A DNA stretch of 64,000 nt from Comamonas sp. (lineage in GTDB: Bacteria; Pseudomonadota; Gammaproteobacteria; Burkholderiales; Burkholderiaceae_C): positions 1-64,000 of the forward strand of contig JADMKK010000030.1 of assembly GCA_015478895.1 (NCBI GenBank), given 5' to 3'. A model generated the notes under the pieces. It searched no databases, had not been told where the DNA came from, and worked only from the letters and a program-made list of their open reading frames with translations. Made by a program: the position numbers and the translations under genes. Shown here piece after piece: positions 19,315 through 29,020 of this stretch (the first letter of the stretch is position 1; the number at the start of each line of letters is the position of its first letter).

Positions 19315-19899
19315 ATGTCTTACGCCATCCATCGTCGTAACTCGGAATCCATTGCCTTGGTCGCTTTGTTTGCGGCGCTATTGGCGGTTATGGGACTCAT
19401 CCCCAAAATAGATTTGCCTTTGGGCGTGCCTATCACGCTGCAAACCTTGGGCGTCATGCTCGCAGGTTGTTTGCTGGGGCCTTGGCGCGGGCTGCAAGCC
19501 ATGCTTTTGTTTATGGTGGCGGTAGCAGTGGGCCTGCCGCTGCTGTCGGGCGGGCGTGGCGGGCTGGGTGCTTTTTTCGCGCCAACTTCCGGCTATCTGA
19601 TCGGCTGGACGGCGGCGGCGCTGGTGACTGGCTGGATCATGGCGGCACTCCCTAAATCGACCCCTTTGCGCGCAGCAGGTTCTGCTTTTGTGGCCTCGGC
19701 CGTTGGAGGCATTCTGGTGTTGCACGCCTTTGGTATTGCAGGCTTGGTGTGGATTGCCAAGCTGCCGCTGGAGCAAGCGTTCTGGGGTGACCTGGTCTTT
19801 GTCCCCGGCGACTTGATCAAGTGTGGGTTGACAGCACTGGTTGTCCACAGCATTGCCCGCGCCCTGCCCGATTGGCGCATGGGTGGAGTGGCACGCTAA
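19315..19899 (+). CDS. bioY: biotin transporter BioY (ECF S component)
   Basis: A 194-aa integral membrane protein with about six helices and the BioY pattern LPLGVPITLQTLGVMLAG in the first third. BioY is the biotin-binding S component of an energy-coupling factor transporter. No bioM/bioN (ECF A and T) genes are adjacent, so it either works alone, as reported for solitary BioY proteins, or uses components elsewhere. Biotin demand is relevant to the biotin carboxylase at 30.3 kb. Confidence 0.93.
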   Translation: MSYAIHRRNSESIALVALFAALLAVMGLIPKIDLPLGVPITLQTLGVMLAGCLLGPWRGLQAMLLFMVAVAVGLPLLSGGRGGLGAFFAPTSGYLIGWTAAALVTGWIMAALPKSTPLRAAGSAFVASAVGGILVLHAFGIAGLVWIAKLPLEQAFWGDLVFVPGDLIKCGLTALVVHSIARALPDWRMGGVAR

Positions 19900-19940
19900 A
19901 AAATCGAATACCCGCCTCTGTGTAGATTTTCAATAAAAAC

Positions 19941-19977
19941 TGGCTCTAGCCCTTATGTACAAAGGGCTAGCAGCTAT
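19941..19977. repeat. palindromic repeat copy after bioY
   Basis: A clean copy: TGGCTCTAGCCCTT...AAGGGCTAGCAGCTAT. The two arms CTAGCCCTT and AAGGGCTAG are perfectly complementary. It lies 41 bases after the bioY stop and ahead of an MFS gene. Confidence 0.9.
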
Positions 19978-20080
19978 AAAAAATAATAAAAGCATTCTTT
20001 GCATGTGACACAGGCCTGCCCCGCTTGGCCCTAGCATGCGCCCCGTGCTCCGCGCTGGGGCATTCGGGAGCGACATAACA

Positions 20081-21340
20081 ATGACATCACACGCACACCA
20101 GCCACGCTGGTTTTTTGGCTGGAACATTGTGGCTGCGGCCACCGTGCTCACTTTATTGACAGTGGGCATGCGACTGGGGATTGGCCCGCTGTTTTTACCC
20201 ATGGCCCAAGACTTGGGTTTTAGCCGCAGCTTGCTGGCCAGCATCGTGGCCGCCGGCATGCTGTGCTATGGCCTGGCCATGCCACTGGCGGGCTGGTTGG
20301 TCGGGCGTATCGGTACGCGCCATGTACTGCTGCTGGGCACTGCCATTTTGGTGCTATCTACGTTATGGGCGATCAATACGCGCAGTGCCTCGGGCATCTT
20401 CTGGAGCTTTGGCGTGTGCATGTCGGTCGGGGCCGCCTTAACGAGCCCGGTCGCGCTGACACCGCTCATCAGCCGCTGGTTTAACCGCCGCCGGGGCATG
20501 GCGCTGTTCTTTTTATCCACGGGCTCCATGGCGGGCATTGCGGTCATGACGCCAGCTTTGGGCTGGGCGCTGCAGCACTTCAGTTGGCAGCAAACGCTGG
20601 GTGGTTTTGCGGCCATTTTTAGCCTGGTTACCATCCCTGCCGCCTTGCTGGTGGTGCGCGACAACGCACCCGAAGGCGCGGATGCCCCTACCGGCGCTGC
20701 AGCCCTGCGCGCGGCGCAACCAGCCTGGGGGGCAGATTTGAGCGTACTGCAGTCGATGCGCACAGCCACGTTCTGGAAAGTCACTTTTGGTCTGTTTGCC
20801 TGTGGCTTCAGCATGAACCTGATGGGCACCCACTGCATGCCCATGCTGATTGACCATGGCTTTGACGCCACAACCAGCGCACTGGGCATTGGCTTGATTG
20901 GCTTGGTCGCCATCCCCAGCACCATGGTGCTGGGCCGCATCGTTGACAAAGTGGAGCGCCGCAAGCTGCTCAGTGCGATTTACGGCGTGCGAGGCGTGGG
21001 CTTTTTGGGCTTGCTGCTGGTTGGCAGCGCTTGGCAGTTGTACGGCGTTGCAGCCATCGGCGGGGTGGTGTGGGCAGGCAGTATTGCCCTGTCATCCGCC
21101 ATCTTGGCCGATGTGTACGGCGTCAAAAAGGTGGGCATGCTGTACGGCTGGGCCTATTTAGGCCATCAGGTCGGGGCCATGATCAGCGCCTGGCTGGGAG
21201 GCTGGGGTTATGAAACACACCACACCCACTGGGTGGCTTTTGGGGCCGCTGCCGTGCTGCTTCTGCTGGCAGCCGCTGTATCTTGGACGCTGCACCGCCC
21301 AGCAGCGCCCGCTCTGGCTGCGCGCACTGCGCAGGCTTAA
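20081..21340 (+). CDS. MFS transporter (monocarboxylate/OFA-like)
   Basis: A 419-aa major facilitator with about 12 helices. The N-terminus RWFFGWNIVAAAT and the loop sequences resemble the OFA/monocarboxylate-porter-like branch. Start taken at the ATG at 20081, which has GGGAG nine bases upstream; the longer frame from 20036 has no support. Substrate cannot be read from sequence. Its 3' end faces a second MFS gene. Confidence 0.85.
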   Translation: MTSHAHQPRWFFGWNIVAAATVLTLLTVGMRLGIGPLFLPMAQDLGFSRSLLASIVAAGMLCYGLAMPLAGWLVGRIGTRHVLLLGTAILVLSTLWAINTRSASGIFWSFGVCMSVGAALTSPVALTPLISRWFNRRRGMALFFLSTGSMAGIAVMTPALGWALQHFSWQQTLGGFAAIFSLVTIPAALLVVRDNAPEGADAPTGAAALRAAQPAWGADLSVLQSMRTATFWKVTFGLFACGFSMNLMGTHCMPMLIDHGFDATTSALGIGLIGLVAIPSTMVLGRIVDKVERRKLLSAIYGVRGVGFLGLLLVGSAWQLYGVAAIGGVVWAGSIALSSAILADVYGVKKVGMLYGWAYLGHQVGAMISAWLGGWGYETHHTHWVAFGAAAVLLLLAAAVSWTLHRPAAPALAARTAQA

Positions 21341-21406
21341 GCGGTTGCAGGCACAGGGCGTGCAGTGGCACCCACGCCGCCCTGCTTTCATCACAAGCTG
21401 TCCGGC

Positions 21407-22612
21407 TTAATGCGTCGCGGTACGCGGACGAGGATGCTTGAAGAACAGCACAGCGACCGTAATGGCCAAAAGAATGACAAAGCAGCAGAAACTGGACACC
21501 GCCACGTTCATGCCCCAATGGTCAGCAATCCAGCCAATCGCCATCATGGGCAGCATGCTGCCGATGTAGCCGATCACCAGATAAGTCGACAGCAAACCCG
21601 AACGGTTGTGCGGCTTGGCAATGCGGTTAATCATGCCCATGCCAGCCAGCATGCTCATGCCGTGTCCCATCGCAGTCAGCGCCACACCCAATGCAAACAA
21701 GATGGCCGAACCAATCCATAAATTGGCCATCAACAAGGCGTTGCTGAGCGCCAGACCCAGCAAACCCGCCGTGCCGCACCAGTGCGTAGGCAAGCGCCCC
21801 GCCATGATCTGCACGCAGGCAGAGGCCAGCAAAATCACCGCAATCGCCGTACCACTGACGACCGGTCCATGCCAAGGCACCAGCTTGTCCAAAAACAAAG
21901 GCGACATAGAGGCATACAGGCCAAACACCCCAAAAGCCAGAAATGGCAACGCACTGGTGAGTAAAAACGCCACGGAATCACTGGACGCGGGCCATGTCAG
22001 TTTGGGTAGTGCATCACGCCACTGCAGCGCTTGGGTGTTCTGAGGTAGCGTGGAAGGCGGCAGTTGCAAGCGTGACAAGGCATACCAGCCGACACACCCC
22101 AAAACCAGGGTGGGAATGTAGGTGGTGACCAAGGGATAAGGCGCCCACTGCCCCATGATGCCGCCCACAAGCGGCCCCAGGCCAAACCCGAAGGCCAGCA
22201 AGAAGCCGGTGACCATCGCTACCCGCTGCATTTGCCCCGGTTTAGACAGTTGCGCCAAACCCAAGGTGGCACTCGTGGTCAGCATGCTGGAGGCAACGCC
22301 GACCAGCACCCGGCCCGCAATCAGGCTGGTCATATTCCAGGCAGCCATGCTGATGAGCGTACCTATCAAGGCCAGCACCAGGCCTGTTTGCATGACGCGG
22401 CGAAAACCGGCCCGGTCTGGCAAGCGCCCCAGGAACAGCAAACTGCACAGCGCGCCGCCCATGTAGAGCACGTAAATCAGCGAAATATCGCTGGCTTGCA
22501 AGCCCCAAGTTTCTTTGTACAAGGCGTACAGCGGGCTGATGAGTGCGGTACCCATCACGCCGACGATCATGGCAAAACTCACCCACATGAAGGGTGACAC
22601 TTTCAATTTCAT
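21407..22612 (-). CDS. MFS drug-efflux-type transporter
   Basis: A 401-aa MFS protein with about 12 helices and the motif-A-like loop FLGRLPDRAGFRRVM between helices 2 and 3. It lies 45 bases downstream of a MarR-family regulator on the same strand, the usual arrangement of a regulated exporter (marR-mfs). Substrate unknown; organic acids or aromatic drugs are likely for MarR-linked pumps. Confidence 0.87.
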   Translation of the reverse strand: MKLKVSPFMWVSFAMIVGVMGTALISPLYALYKETWGLQASDISLIYVLYMGGALCSLLFLGRLPDRAGFRRVMQTGLVLALIGTLISMAAWNMTSLIAGRVLVGVASSMLTTSATLGLAQLSKPGQMQRVAMVTGFLLAFGFGLGPLVGGIMGQWAPYPLVTTYIPTLVLGCVGWYALSRLQLPPSTLPQNTQALQWRDALPKLTWPASSDSVAFLLTSALPFLAFGVFGLYASMSPLFLDKLVPWHGPVVSGTAIAVILLASACVQIMAGRLPTHWCGTAGLLGLALSNALLMANLWIGSAILFALGVALTAMGHGMSMLAGMGMINRIAKPHNRSGLLSTYLVIGYIGSMLPMMAIGWIADHWGMNVAVSSFCCFVILLAITVAVLFFKHPRPRTATH

Positions 22613-22657
22613 TTTGAAAAACCGCTGTTATCTGTTTTTTCTGAGTGCGCAACCTGA

Positions 22658-23155
22658 TCACTGGGCCAGGTCATTCACGCCATCTATCTGGTCAAAGCTG
22701 TGCGCAATTTTGTGCAACGCTGCACGCGTGATGTCCAGCTCTTGCTCGGACAAACCCGCCAAGATGGCTTGCTCTATTTCCAGGCTTTTTTTCAAGATCT
22801 GTGAGGCCAGCCGTTGCCCCTCTGGGGTCAGTGCAATGCGTTTGGTACGGCGATCCGCGGGGTCTGCCGCCCACTGCACCAAATCAGCCCCGCGCAATTG
22901 CGCCAGCACCCGCACCAAGGAAGAGCTTTCCAAAGACAAGGCCTGCGCCAAATCTTTCTGCAACATGGCCTGACCATGCGTAAAGAGCACGACCAGGGGC
23001 ATGCGCGAGGCATCGGTCAGGCCTTGGTCTTTGAAACTTTCATCCACTTTTTTGCGCCATTGACGGTAGACGCTCCCAATCAAAAGCCCAAAACGACAAC
23101 GCGCCTGAACAAAGTCAGGCGCAGTAGGTTGCGGGCTCTCAGAAGTAGTTTGCAT
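22658..23155 (-). CDS. MarR family transcriptional regulator
   Basis: A winged-helix regulator of about 165 aa. The DNA-binding region reads QAMLQKDLAQALSLESSSLVRVLAQLRGADLV followed by a basic wing DPADRRTKRIALTPEG. It probably represses the MFS gene that follows. The ATG at 23155 (MQTTSESPQ) is preferred; an alternative upstream start at 23191 would add 12 residues. Confidence 0.9.
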   Translation of the reverse strand: MQTTSESPQPTAPDFVQARCRFGLLIGSVYRQWRKKVDESFKDQGLTDASRMPLVVLFTHGQAMLQKDLAQALSLESSSLVRVLAQLRGADLVQWAADPADRRTKRIALTPEGQRLASQILKKSLEIEQAILAGLSEQELDITRAALHKIAHSFDQIDGVNDLAQ

Positions 23156-23307
23156 GCCAAGTATTTTGCGCCAAACAGCGCATCGACCCACAAGGCATGC
23201 ACGACAACCAACTTGTCCGAAGGGTTGCCGCTCGCCGGCAAGCGGTGCCCGCAGACCGTGCTTACGCGCGCAAAAAAACCTGCATTTTTATGCCTGCAAA
23301 AACAGAT

Positions 23308-25143
23308 TTAAAAATGCTCGACTTGCATCTGCGCGCAGGTCATATCCCGTGCATTGACCACCTTGAGCCAGGCGGCAATTTTGGGTAGTTCGTAGTGAAA
23401 AAAGTAGCGCATGGCTTGCAGGCGTCCAGCCCGCGCAGGTTGGCTGGGCACAGCACCTTGCTCCAGCACTTTCAGCGCCACATCCAGCCACACCCACGCC
23501 AGCGCCATGTGGCCAAACGCCTGCATATAGGGCACTGCATTGGCCAATGCTTCTTGGGGTTTGCCCGTGGCCCAGGCGGCCTGTGTGGCCGATTCCACCG
23601 CTTGCAGCGCCTGCGTCAGATCAATCGCATGAGACAGCAAGGCCGGCTTAGCCTGGGCACGCTGAATGGTGTCACGAATGGTTTGCGCCAGTAGCTGCCA
23701 ACCTGCGCCGTTTTGCATGATGACTTTGCGGCCCAGCAAGTCGGCAGCCTGAATGCCGTGCGTGCCTTCGTGGATCATGTTCAGGCGGTTGTCACGCCAG
23801 TACTGCTCGACCGGAAAGTCGCGTGTGTAGCCATAGCCGCCGTGAATCTGGATGGCCAGTGAGTTGGCTTCCAGACAGTTTTCACTGGGCCAGCTCTTGG
23901 CAATCGGCGTCAGCACTTCCAGCAGCAGCTTGGCACGCGCGGCCGATTCAGCTGTGCCCGTGCGCCCTTCATCTACCAGACGCGCGCAATACAGGTTTAG
24001 CGCCAGTGCGCCCTCGCAAATCGACTTTTGTGCCAGCAGCATGCGCTTGACATCGGAGTGCTCAATGATCGGCACTTGCGGGCTGGCCGCATCTTTGCCG
24101 CCTTCGGTCATGGGCCGACCCTGGGGGCGTGTCTTGGCGTATTCCAGACTGGCGTAATAACCCGCTAATCCCAGCATGGTGGCGGCCATGCCAATGCCAA
24201 TGCGTGCCTCGTTCATCATGTGGAACATGCACTTGAGGCCTTCGTGCGGTTTGCCCACCAGATAACCAATGGCACCCCTGCCACCGCGCACGGGGTATTT
24301 ACCTTCGCCAAAATTGAGCAGCGTATTGGTGGTGCCGCGCCAGCCCAGCTTGTGGTTCAGGCCGGCCAGCGCTACGTCGTTGCGCTCGCCGGTCAGCTTG
24401 CCTTCCGCGTCCACCAGCTTTTTTGGCACGATAAACAGCGAGATACCTTTCACGCCCGGAATCAGCTTGCCGTCCGGCCCGGGAATCTTGGCCAGCACCA
24501 GGTGCACGATGTTTTCGGTCAGCTCGTGGTCGCCCGAGCTGATCCACATCTTGTTGCCCTTGAGGCGGTAGCGCGCGCCCAGTGCATCGCCCTCAAAATC
24601 TGCGCCATCTGGCTCGGCGCGGGTGGCGATGTCACTCAACGAGGAACCGGCTTGCGGCTCGGACAGCGCCATGGTGCCCGCCCAGCGGCCATTGAATTCA
24701 TTGTCTGCAAACACCTGTTGCTGCATGGGCGTGCCATGTACGCGCAGCAAATTGGCATTGCCCACCGTGAGCAGGTTAGAGCCAATGCTGATGCTGGCGC
24801 AGGCAAAAAAGCTGTTCGCCGCAGACTCCACCACATAGGGCAGTTGCATGCCCCCCTGCTCATAAGGCTGTGCGGCGCTGAGCATGCCACTGGCGGCATA
24901 GGCTTTGCGCGCCTCGTGCGTGCAGGCGGGCTGAATGACTTTTTCGCCATCGAACGTCGGTTCTTGCGTATCGACCGTGCGATTGAACGGCGCATACTTT
25001 TCGCGGGCAATGCGCTCACAGGTATCCAGCACGGCATCCATCGTCTCGCGGCTGTGGTCGGCATAGTGGTCACGGCGGCTCAGTTGCTCCGCCTTTAACC
25101 AGTCGTAGAGCAAAAAGTCCAAGGTAGATCGCAGAGCATTCAT
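23308..25143 (-). CDS. long acyl-CoA dehydrogenase (DmdC-like length, C-terminal extension)
   Basis: A 611-aa FAD-dependent acyl-CoA dehydrogenase. It has the FAD-site blocks MALSEPQAGSSLSDI and NKMWISSGDHE, and QIHGGYGYTRDFPVEQYWRD in the C-terminal catalytic half, followed by an extra domain of about 130 residues typical of the roughly 600-aa subgroup that includes DmdC. The substrate is not known. Start at 25143 (MNALRSTLDFLLYDWL); the upstream in-frame ATG lies in the flank of a repeat. It is downstream of the thiolase but separated by a terminator. Confidence 0.88.
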   Translation of the reverse strand: MNALRSTLDFLLYDWLKAEQLSRRDHYADHSRETMDAVLDTCERIAREKYAPFNRTVDTQEPTFDGEKVIQPACTHEARKAYAASGMLSAAQPYEQGGMQLPYVVESAANSFFACASISIGSNLLTVGNANLLRVHGTPMQQQVFADNEFNGRWAGTMALSEPQAGSSLSDIATRAEPDGADFEGDALGARYRLKGNKMWISSGDHELTENIVHLVLAKIPGPDGKLIPGVKGISLFIVPKKLVDAEGKLTGERNDVALAGLNHKLGWRGTTNTLLNFGEGKYPVRGGRGAIGYLVGKPHEGLKCMFHMMNEARIGIGMAATMLGLAGYYASLEYAKTRPQGRPMTEGGKDAASPQVPIIEHSDVKRMLLAQKSICEGALALNLYCARLVDEGRTGTAESAARAKLLLEVLTPIAKSWPSENCLEANSLAIQIHGGYGYTRDFPVEQYWRDNRLNMIHEGTHGIQAADLLGRKVIMQNGAGWQLLAQTIRDTIQRAQAKPALLSHAIDLTQALQAVESATQAAWATGKPQEALANAVPYMQAFGHMALAWVWLDVALKVLEQGAVPSQPARAGRLQAMRYFFHYELPKIAAWLKVVNARDMTCAQMQVEHF

Positions 25144-25159
25144 CTTATAAGCCAAATAT

Positions 25160-25195
25160 GCCTCTAGCCCTTATGTACAAAGGGCTAGCAGCTAT
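25160..25195. repeat. palindromic repeat copy ahead of the acyl-CoA dehydrogenase
   Basis: Clean copy GCCTCTAGCCCTT...AAGGGCTAGCAGCTAT, 17 bases upstream of the start codon of the 611-aa dehydrogenase and just downstream of the thiolase terminator. Confidence 0.9.
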
Positions 25196-25214
25196 GTTTT
25201 TGATATATATGCAA

Positions 25215-25252
25215 GAAAAAACCGCCTGCCTCGAATCACAAGGCAAGGCGGT
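25215..25252 (-). terminator. terminator after thiolase gene
   Basis: On the minus strand ACCGCCTTGCCT pairs with AGGCAGGCGGT and is followed by a T run (25215-25220). It ends the hydratase/dehydrogenase-thiolase operon. Confidence 0.85.
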
Positions 25253-25294
25253 TTGGGAGTGATAACGCGGCAACCCCACGCTGCCGCAGTGTGC

Positions 25295-26470
25295 TTACAA
25301 CACTTCAAACACCCCGGCTGCGCCCATGCCACCACCAATGCACATGGTCACACAGACCAGCTTGGCGCCACGGCGTCGGCCTTCAATCAAAGCGTGGCCT
25401 GTCAGGCGCTGGCCCGACACGCCATAGGGGTGACCCACGGCAATCGCGCCCCCGTTGACATTCAGGCGTTCACTGGGAATACCCAGCTTGTCGCGGCAGT
25501 AGATCACTTGCACGGCGAAGGCTTCGTTCAGCTCCCACAGGTCGATGTCTTGCACCTTCAGGCCCAGCTTTTTGAGCACTTTGGGTATAGCAAACACAGG
25601 GCCAATGCCCATTTCGTCGGGTTCACAACCCGCCACGGCAAAGCCTAAAAAGCGCCCCAGTGGCTGCAAGCCTTTTTTGCTGGCGTAGTCTTCGCTGACC
25701 ACCACGCAAGCGCCAGCGCCGTCAGAGAACTGGCTGGCATTGCCCGCAGAGATCAAGCCGCCGGGTAGCGCACTGCGCAGGCCGGAGATGCCTTCTACGG
25801 TGGTGCCTTCGCGAATGCCTTCGTCCTTGCTCACCGTCACTTGCTTGGTCGTCAGGCCCATGACCTTGTCCGCCACGCCCATGGTCACGGTGATCGGCGC
25901 GATTTCTGCGTCAAACAAACCTGCGACTTGTGCAGCGAAGGCTTTTTGCTGGCTGGCTGCGCCGTACTCGTCCATAGCCTCGCGGCCAATGTTGTAGCGC
26001 TTGGCCACTTGCTCGGCCGTTTGCAGCATGTTCCAGTAGATCTCGGGCTTCATCTTCATGAGCTCGGGGTCTACGGCCATGTGCGTATTCACTTCTTGCT
26101 GTACGCAGGAGATGCTCTCCAGCCCACCAGCGACCAAGACCTCGTTTTCACCGGCAATGATGCGCTGCGAAGCCAGGGCAATCGCTTGCAGGCCCGATGA
26201 GCAAAAACGGTTGATGGTCATGCCCGATGTCGTCACCGGCAAGCCTGCACGGGTGGCAATCAAGCGCGCCACGTTGCCGCCTGTAGTGCCTTCTGGCAGA
26301 GACAGGCCCATGATGACGTCTTCCACCTCTGCCCCCTCGATGCCTGCGCGCTGCACAGCGTGCTGCACCGCATGGGCGCCCAAGGTGGGGCCATAAGTCA
26401 TATTGAACGAACCCTTCCAGCTCTTGGCCAGTGGGGTGCGCGCGGTAGAAACAATCACTGCGGAAGTCAT
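25295..26470 (-). CDS. acetyl-CoA C-acyltransferase (thiolase)
   Basis: Last step of beta-oxidation: thiolytic release of acetyl-CoA. The 391-aa protein has the nucleophile in [11 protein letters not shown] (Cys near residue 88), the catalytic histidine in [11 protein letters not shown] and the second cysteine in [14 protein letters not shown] near 376. It follows the multifunctional FadB-type gene by 45 bases and forms its usual alpha/beta partner. Confidence 0.94.
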   Translation of the reverse strand: MTSAVIVSTARTPLAKSWKGSFNMTYGPTLGAHAVQHAVQRAGIEGAEVEDVIMGLSLPEGTTGGNVARLIATRAGLPVTTSGMTINRFCSSGLQAIALASQRIIAGENEVLVAGGLESISCVQQEVNTHMAVDPELMKMKPEIYWNMLQTAEQVAKRYNIGREAMDEYGAASQQKAFAAQVAGLFDAEIAPITVTMGVADKVMGLTTKQVTVSKDEGIREGTTVEGISGLRSALPGGLISAGNASQFSDGAGACVVVSEDYASKKGLQPLGRFLGFAVAGCEPDEMGIGPVFAIPKVLKKLGLKVQDIDLWELNEAFAVQVIYCRDKLGIPSERLNVNGGAIAVGHPYGVSGQRLTGHALIEGRRRGAKLVCVTMCIGGGMGAAGVFEVL

Positions 26471-26515
26471 AACTTCAATCCTTCAAATGCTGGGTATTCA
26501 AGCGGCGCACCGCAC

Positions 26516-28630
26516 TTAGGCGAACGCCTTGCCTTCGGCAGCCAAACGGGCCAACAGCGGCGCGGGCTTCCAGAACTGGGCATCGTCGTTGGGGTTTTGC
26601 GCAAAGCGGCCCATGGCTTGCACCACGTTGATCAGGCCCAGCTCACTGGCGTAGTGCATGGGGCCGCCGCGGTAGATCGGGAAGCCATAGCCGGTCAGAT
26701 ACACCATGTCGATGTCGCCAGACTTGCTGGCAATACCGTCTTCCAGAATGTGCGCGCCTTCATTGACCAGTGCAAACACCAGGCGTTGCACGATTTCTTC
26801 ATCGGAAATCTTGCGCGGCGTGATGCCCAGCGACTTGCGGTGCGCATCAATCATGTCCAGCACTTCCTGGCTGGGAATGGCGTCGCGCTTGCCGGCCTGG
26901 TAGTCGTACCAGCCCTTGCTGGTCTTTTGACCAAAGCGGCCCAGCTCGCACAGGCGGTCAGCGCTGGCGCTGTACTTCATGCCGGGTTTTTCGACCGAAC
27001 GGCGCTTGCGAATGGCCCAGCCAATGTCGTTACCCGCCAGGTCGCCCATGCGAAACGGACCCATCGCAAAGCCAAACTTCTCGGCAGCCTTGTCTACCTG
27101 CTCTGGGCTTGCGCCTTCATCCAACAGGAAACCGGCTTGGCGGCTGTACTGCTCAATCATGCGGTTGCCGATAAAGCCGTCGCATACGCCGGACACCACT
27201 GCTGTCTTCTTGATCTTCTTGGCGATCTGCATGACGGTGGCCATCACGTCCTTGGCGGTGGCTTTGCCGCGCACCACTTCCAGCAGCTTCATCACGTTGG
27301 CAGGGCTAAAGAAGTGCATGCCGACCACGTCTTGCGGACGGTTGGTGAATGCGGCGATCTTGTCCACGTCCAGCGTGGAAGTGTTGGAAGCCAAAATCGC
27401 GCCGGGTTTGGCCACCGCATCGAGTTGCTTGAACACGGTTTCCTTCACGCCCAGCTCTTCAAACACGGCTTCGATGATCAGATCGCAGTCTTTCAGATCG
27501 TCATAGCTCAGCGTGGTGGAAAGCAAAGCCATGCGCTGCTCGTACTTGTCTTGCTTGAGCTTGCCTTTTTTGACCTGGGATTCGTAGTTTTTCCGGATGA
27601 TGCCAATGCCGCGCTCCAGCGCTTCTTGCTTGGTCTCCAGAATCGTCACTGGAATACCGGCATTCAGGAAGTTCATGCTGATGCCGCCGCCCATGGTGCC
27701 GGCACCGATGACGCCCACCTTCTGGATGGCGCGCACCGGAGTGTCGGCCGGAATATCGGCAATCTTGGTGGTCGCGCGCTCCGCCATAAACAGGTGGCGC
27801 AGTGCACGCGACTCAGATGTCCACATCAGGTTGATGAACAGCTCGCGCTCGTAATCCAGCCCTTCCTGGAACTTGCGCTTGGTGGCTGCTTCCACAGCCT
27901 CCACGCACTTGAGCGGTGCGGGGTAGTTTTTGGACATGCCCTTGACCATATTGCGCGCAAAGCCAAAGTAAGCATCGCCTTTGGGGTGCTTACACTTAAG
28001 CTCGCGCACCAGGGGCAGCGGGGCATTGCCTGCCGCATGGCGCTCACCGACTTCCTGGGCAAAGGCCAGCGCTTCGGCACCCAGCGCTTCAGGGCTGGCG
28101 GCCATCTTTTGGAACAACTGCTGGCCGGGAATCATGGCCAGCATCTCACTCTTGATGGTTTCCCCGCTGACAATCATGTTCAACGCAGGCTCCACGCCAA
28201 TGGCGCGTGGCAGGCGCTGCGTGCCTCCCGCACCGGGCAGCAGGCCCAGCTTGACTTCAGGCAGCGCAACCGAAGTGCCAGGGGCTGCAATACGGTAGTG
28301 ACAGCCCAGAGCCAGCTCCAGGCCGCCGCCCATGCAGACCGAGTGAATAGCTGCCACCACAGGTTTGGGCGATTTTTCTATCTGTGCAATCACGGTATGC
28401 AGATTGGGCTCTTGCAAGGCCGATTCTTTGCCAAATTCTTTAATGTCCGCTCCGCCCGAGAAGGCCTTGCCAGCGCCGGTAATGACGATGGCCTGCACCG
28501 CTGCATCTGCATTGGCTTGGTTCAAGCCATCCACCACAGCATGGCGGGTGGACAAACCCAGACCGTTGACCGGAGGGTTGTTGAGCGTGATCACGGCCAC
28601 AGATCCGTGCACCTTGTATTCAGCCGACAT
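26516..28630 (-). CDS. multifunctional enoyl-CoA hydratase / 3-hydroxyacyl-CoA dehydrogenase
   Basis: A 704-aa FadB/FadJ-type beta-oxidation enzyme. The N-terminal crotonase domain (about 1-200) has [12 protein letters not shown] and the oxyanion region [15 protein letters not shown]; the NAD-binding dehydrogenase domain begins with [15 protein letters not shown] near 303-317 and is followed by the two C-terminal helical domains. First gene of the operon with the thiolase. A 14-bp palindrome at 28659-28672 is a candidate operator. Confidence 0.95.
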   Translation of the reverse strand: MSAEYKVHGSVAVITLNNPPVNGLGLSTRHAVVDGLNQANADAAVQAIVITGAGKAFSGGADIKEFGKESALQEPNLHTVIAQIEKSPKPVVAAIHSVCMGGGLELALGCHYRIAAPGTSVALPEVKLGLLPGAGGTQRLPRAIGVEPALNMIVSGETIKSEMLAMIPGQQLFQKMAASPEALGAEALAFAQEVGERHAAGNAPLPLVRELKCKHPKGDAYFGFARNMVKGMSKNYPAPLKCVEAVEAATKRKFQEGLDYERELFINLMWTSESRALRHLFMAERATTKIADIPADTPVRAIQKVGVIGAGTMGGGISMNFLNAGIPVTILETKQEALERGIGIIRKNYESQVKKGKLKQDKYEQRMALLSTTLSYDDLKDCDLIIEAVFEELGVKETVFKQLDAVAKPGAILASNTSTLDVDKIAAFTNRPQDVVGMHFFSPANVMKLLEVVRGKATAKDVMATVMQIAKKIKKTAVVSGVCDGFIGNRMIEQYSRQAGFLLDEGASPEQVDKAAEKFGFAMGPFRMGDLAGNDIGWAIRKRRSVEKPGMKYSASADRLCELGRFGQKTSKGWYDYQAGKRDAIPSQEVLDMIDAHRKSLGITPRKISDEEIVQRLVFALVNEGAHILEDGIASKSGDIDMVYLTGYGFPIYRGGPMHYASELGLINVVQAMGRFAQNPNDDAQFWKPAPLLARLAAEGKAFA

Positions 28631-28658
28631 GGCTTGTCTCCTTGTGTTCTAAGAAAAA

Positions 28659-28672
28659 AGAACGGGCGTTCT
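28659..28672. promoter_or_regulatory. candidate fatty-acid-regulator operator (AGAACG..CGTTCT palindrome)
   Basis: A 14-bp inverted repeat AGAACG-GG-CGTTCT lies 29 bases upstream of the start codon of the FadB-type gene. Its shape (AACGNNCGTT core) is that of TetR-family operators. Fatty-acid degradation genes in beta-proteobacteria are commonly controlled by TetR-family repressors. No regulator gene is adjacent. The remaining 28673-29020 contains no gene that I can support. Confidence 0.5.
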
Positions 28673-29020
28673 CTAATTATTTTAGAAAGAGAAGCCTTGC
28701 GGCGCTATGGCGTTTTGCCCTTGGTTTGTCCCAACAGGGACAGGCTTCACTGCGCCTCAGCACTTGGCTCGACAGCCTCTGCGCCAGATCAAAAACCCTT
28801 GTTGGCGCTCGAAGCGACGAACGGTCATTCGCCCAGCCATCTATGGCCTGCTTTTTGCAGTGCCTTTTCTACATGCACCGTGCTGGCGCAAGTCTGTGGT
28901 CGCAATAAAACGCTGGGGAAACCCATAGCTATACATGACGGCGCCCACCCAACAATGTGCACAGCACATGCTGCATGCATGCACGTGCAAACTATTGATC
29001 CACAACGGAAGGCTGACTCT

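Noticed and set aside
21341-21406. Inverted repeats between the two convergent MFS genes as terminators
   Set aside because: Some pairing (GGGCGTG/CACGCC) is possible but there is no T tract on either strand, so it was not called.
26360-29020. A very long plus-strand open frame (1261 codons from 26360 to 30145)
   Set aside because: Its first 880 or so codons lie antisense to the thiolase and FadB genes in a high-GC frame and show no protein family; only the part from 29021 is a real gene.
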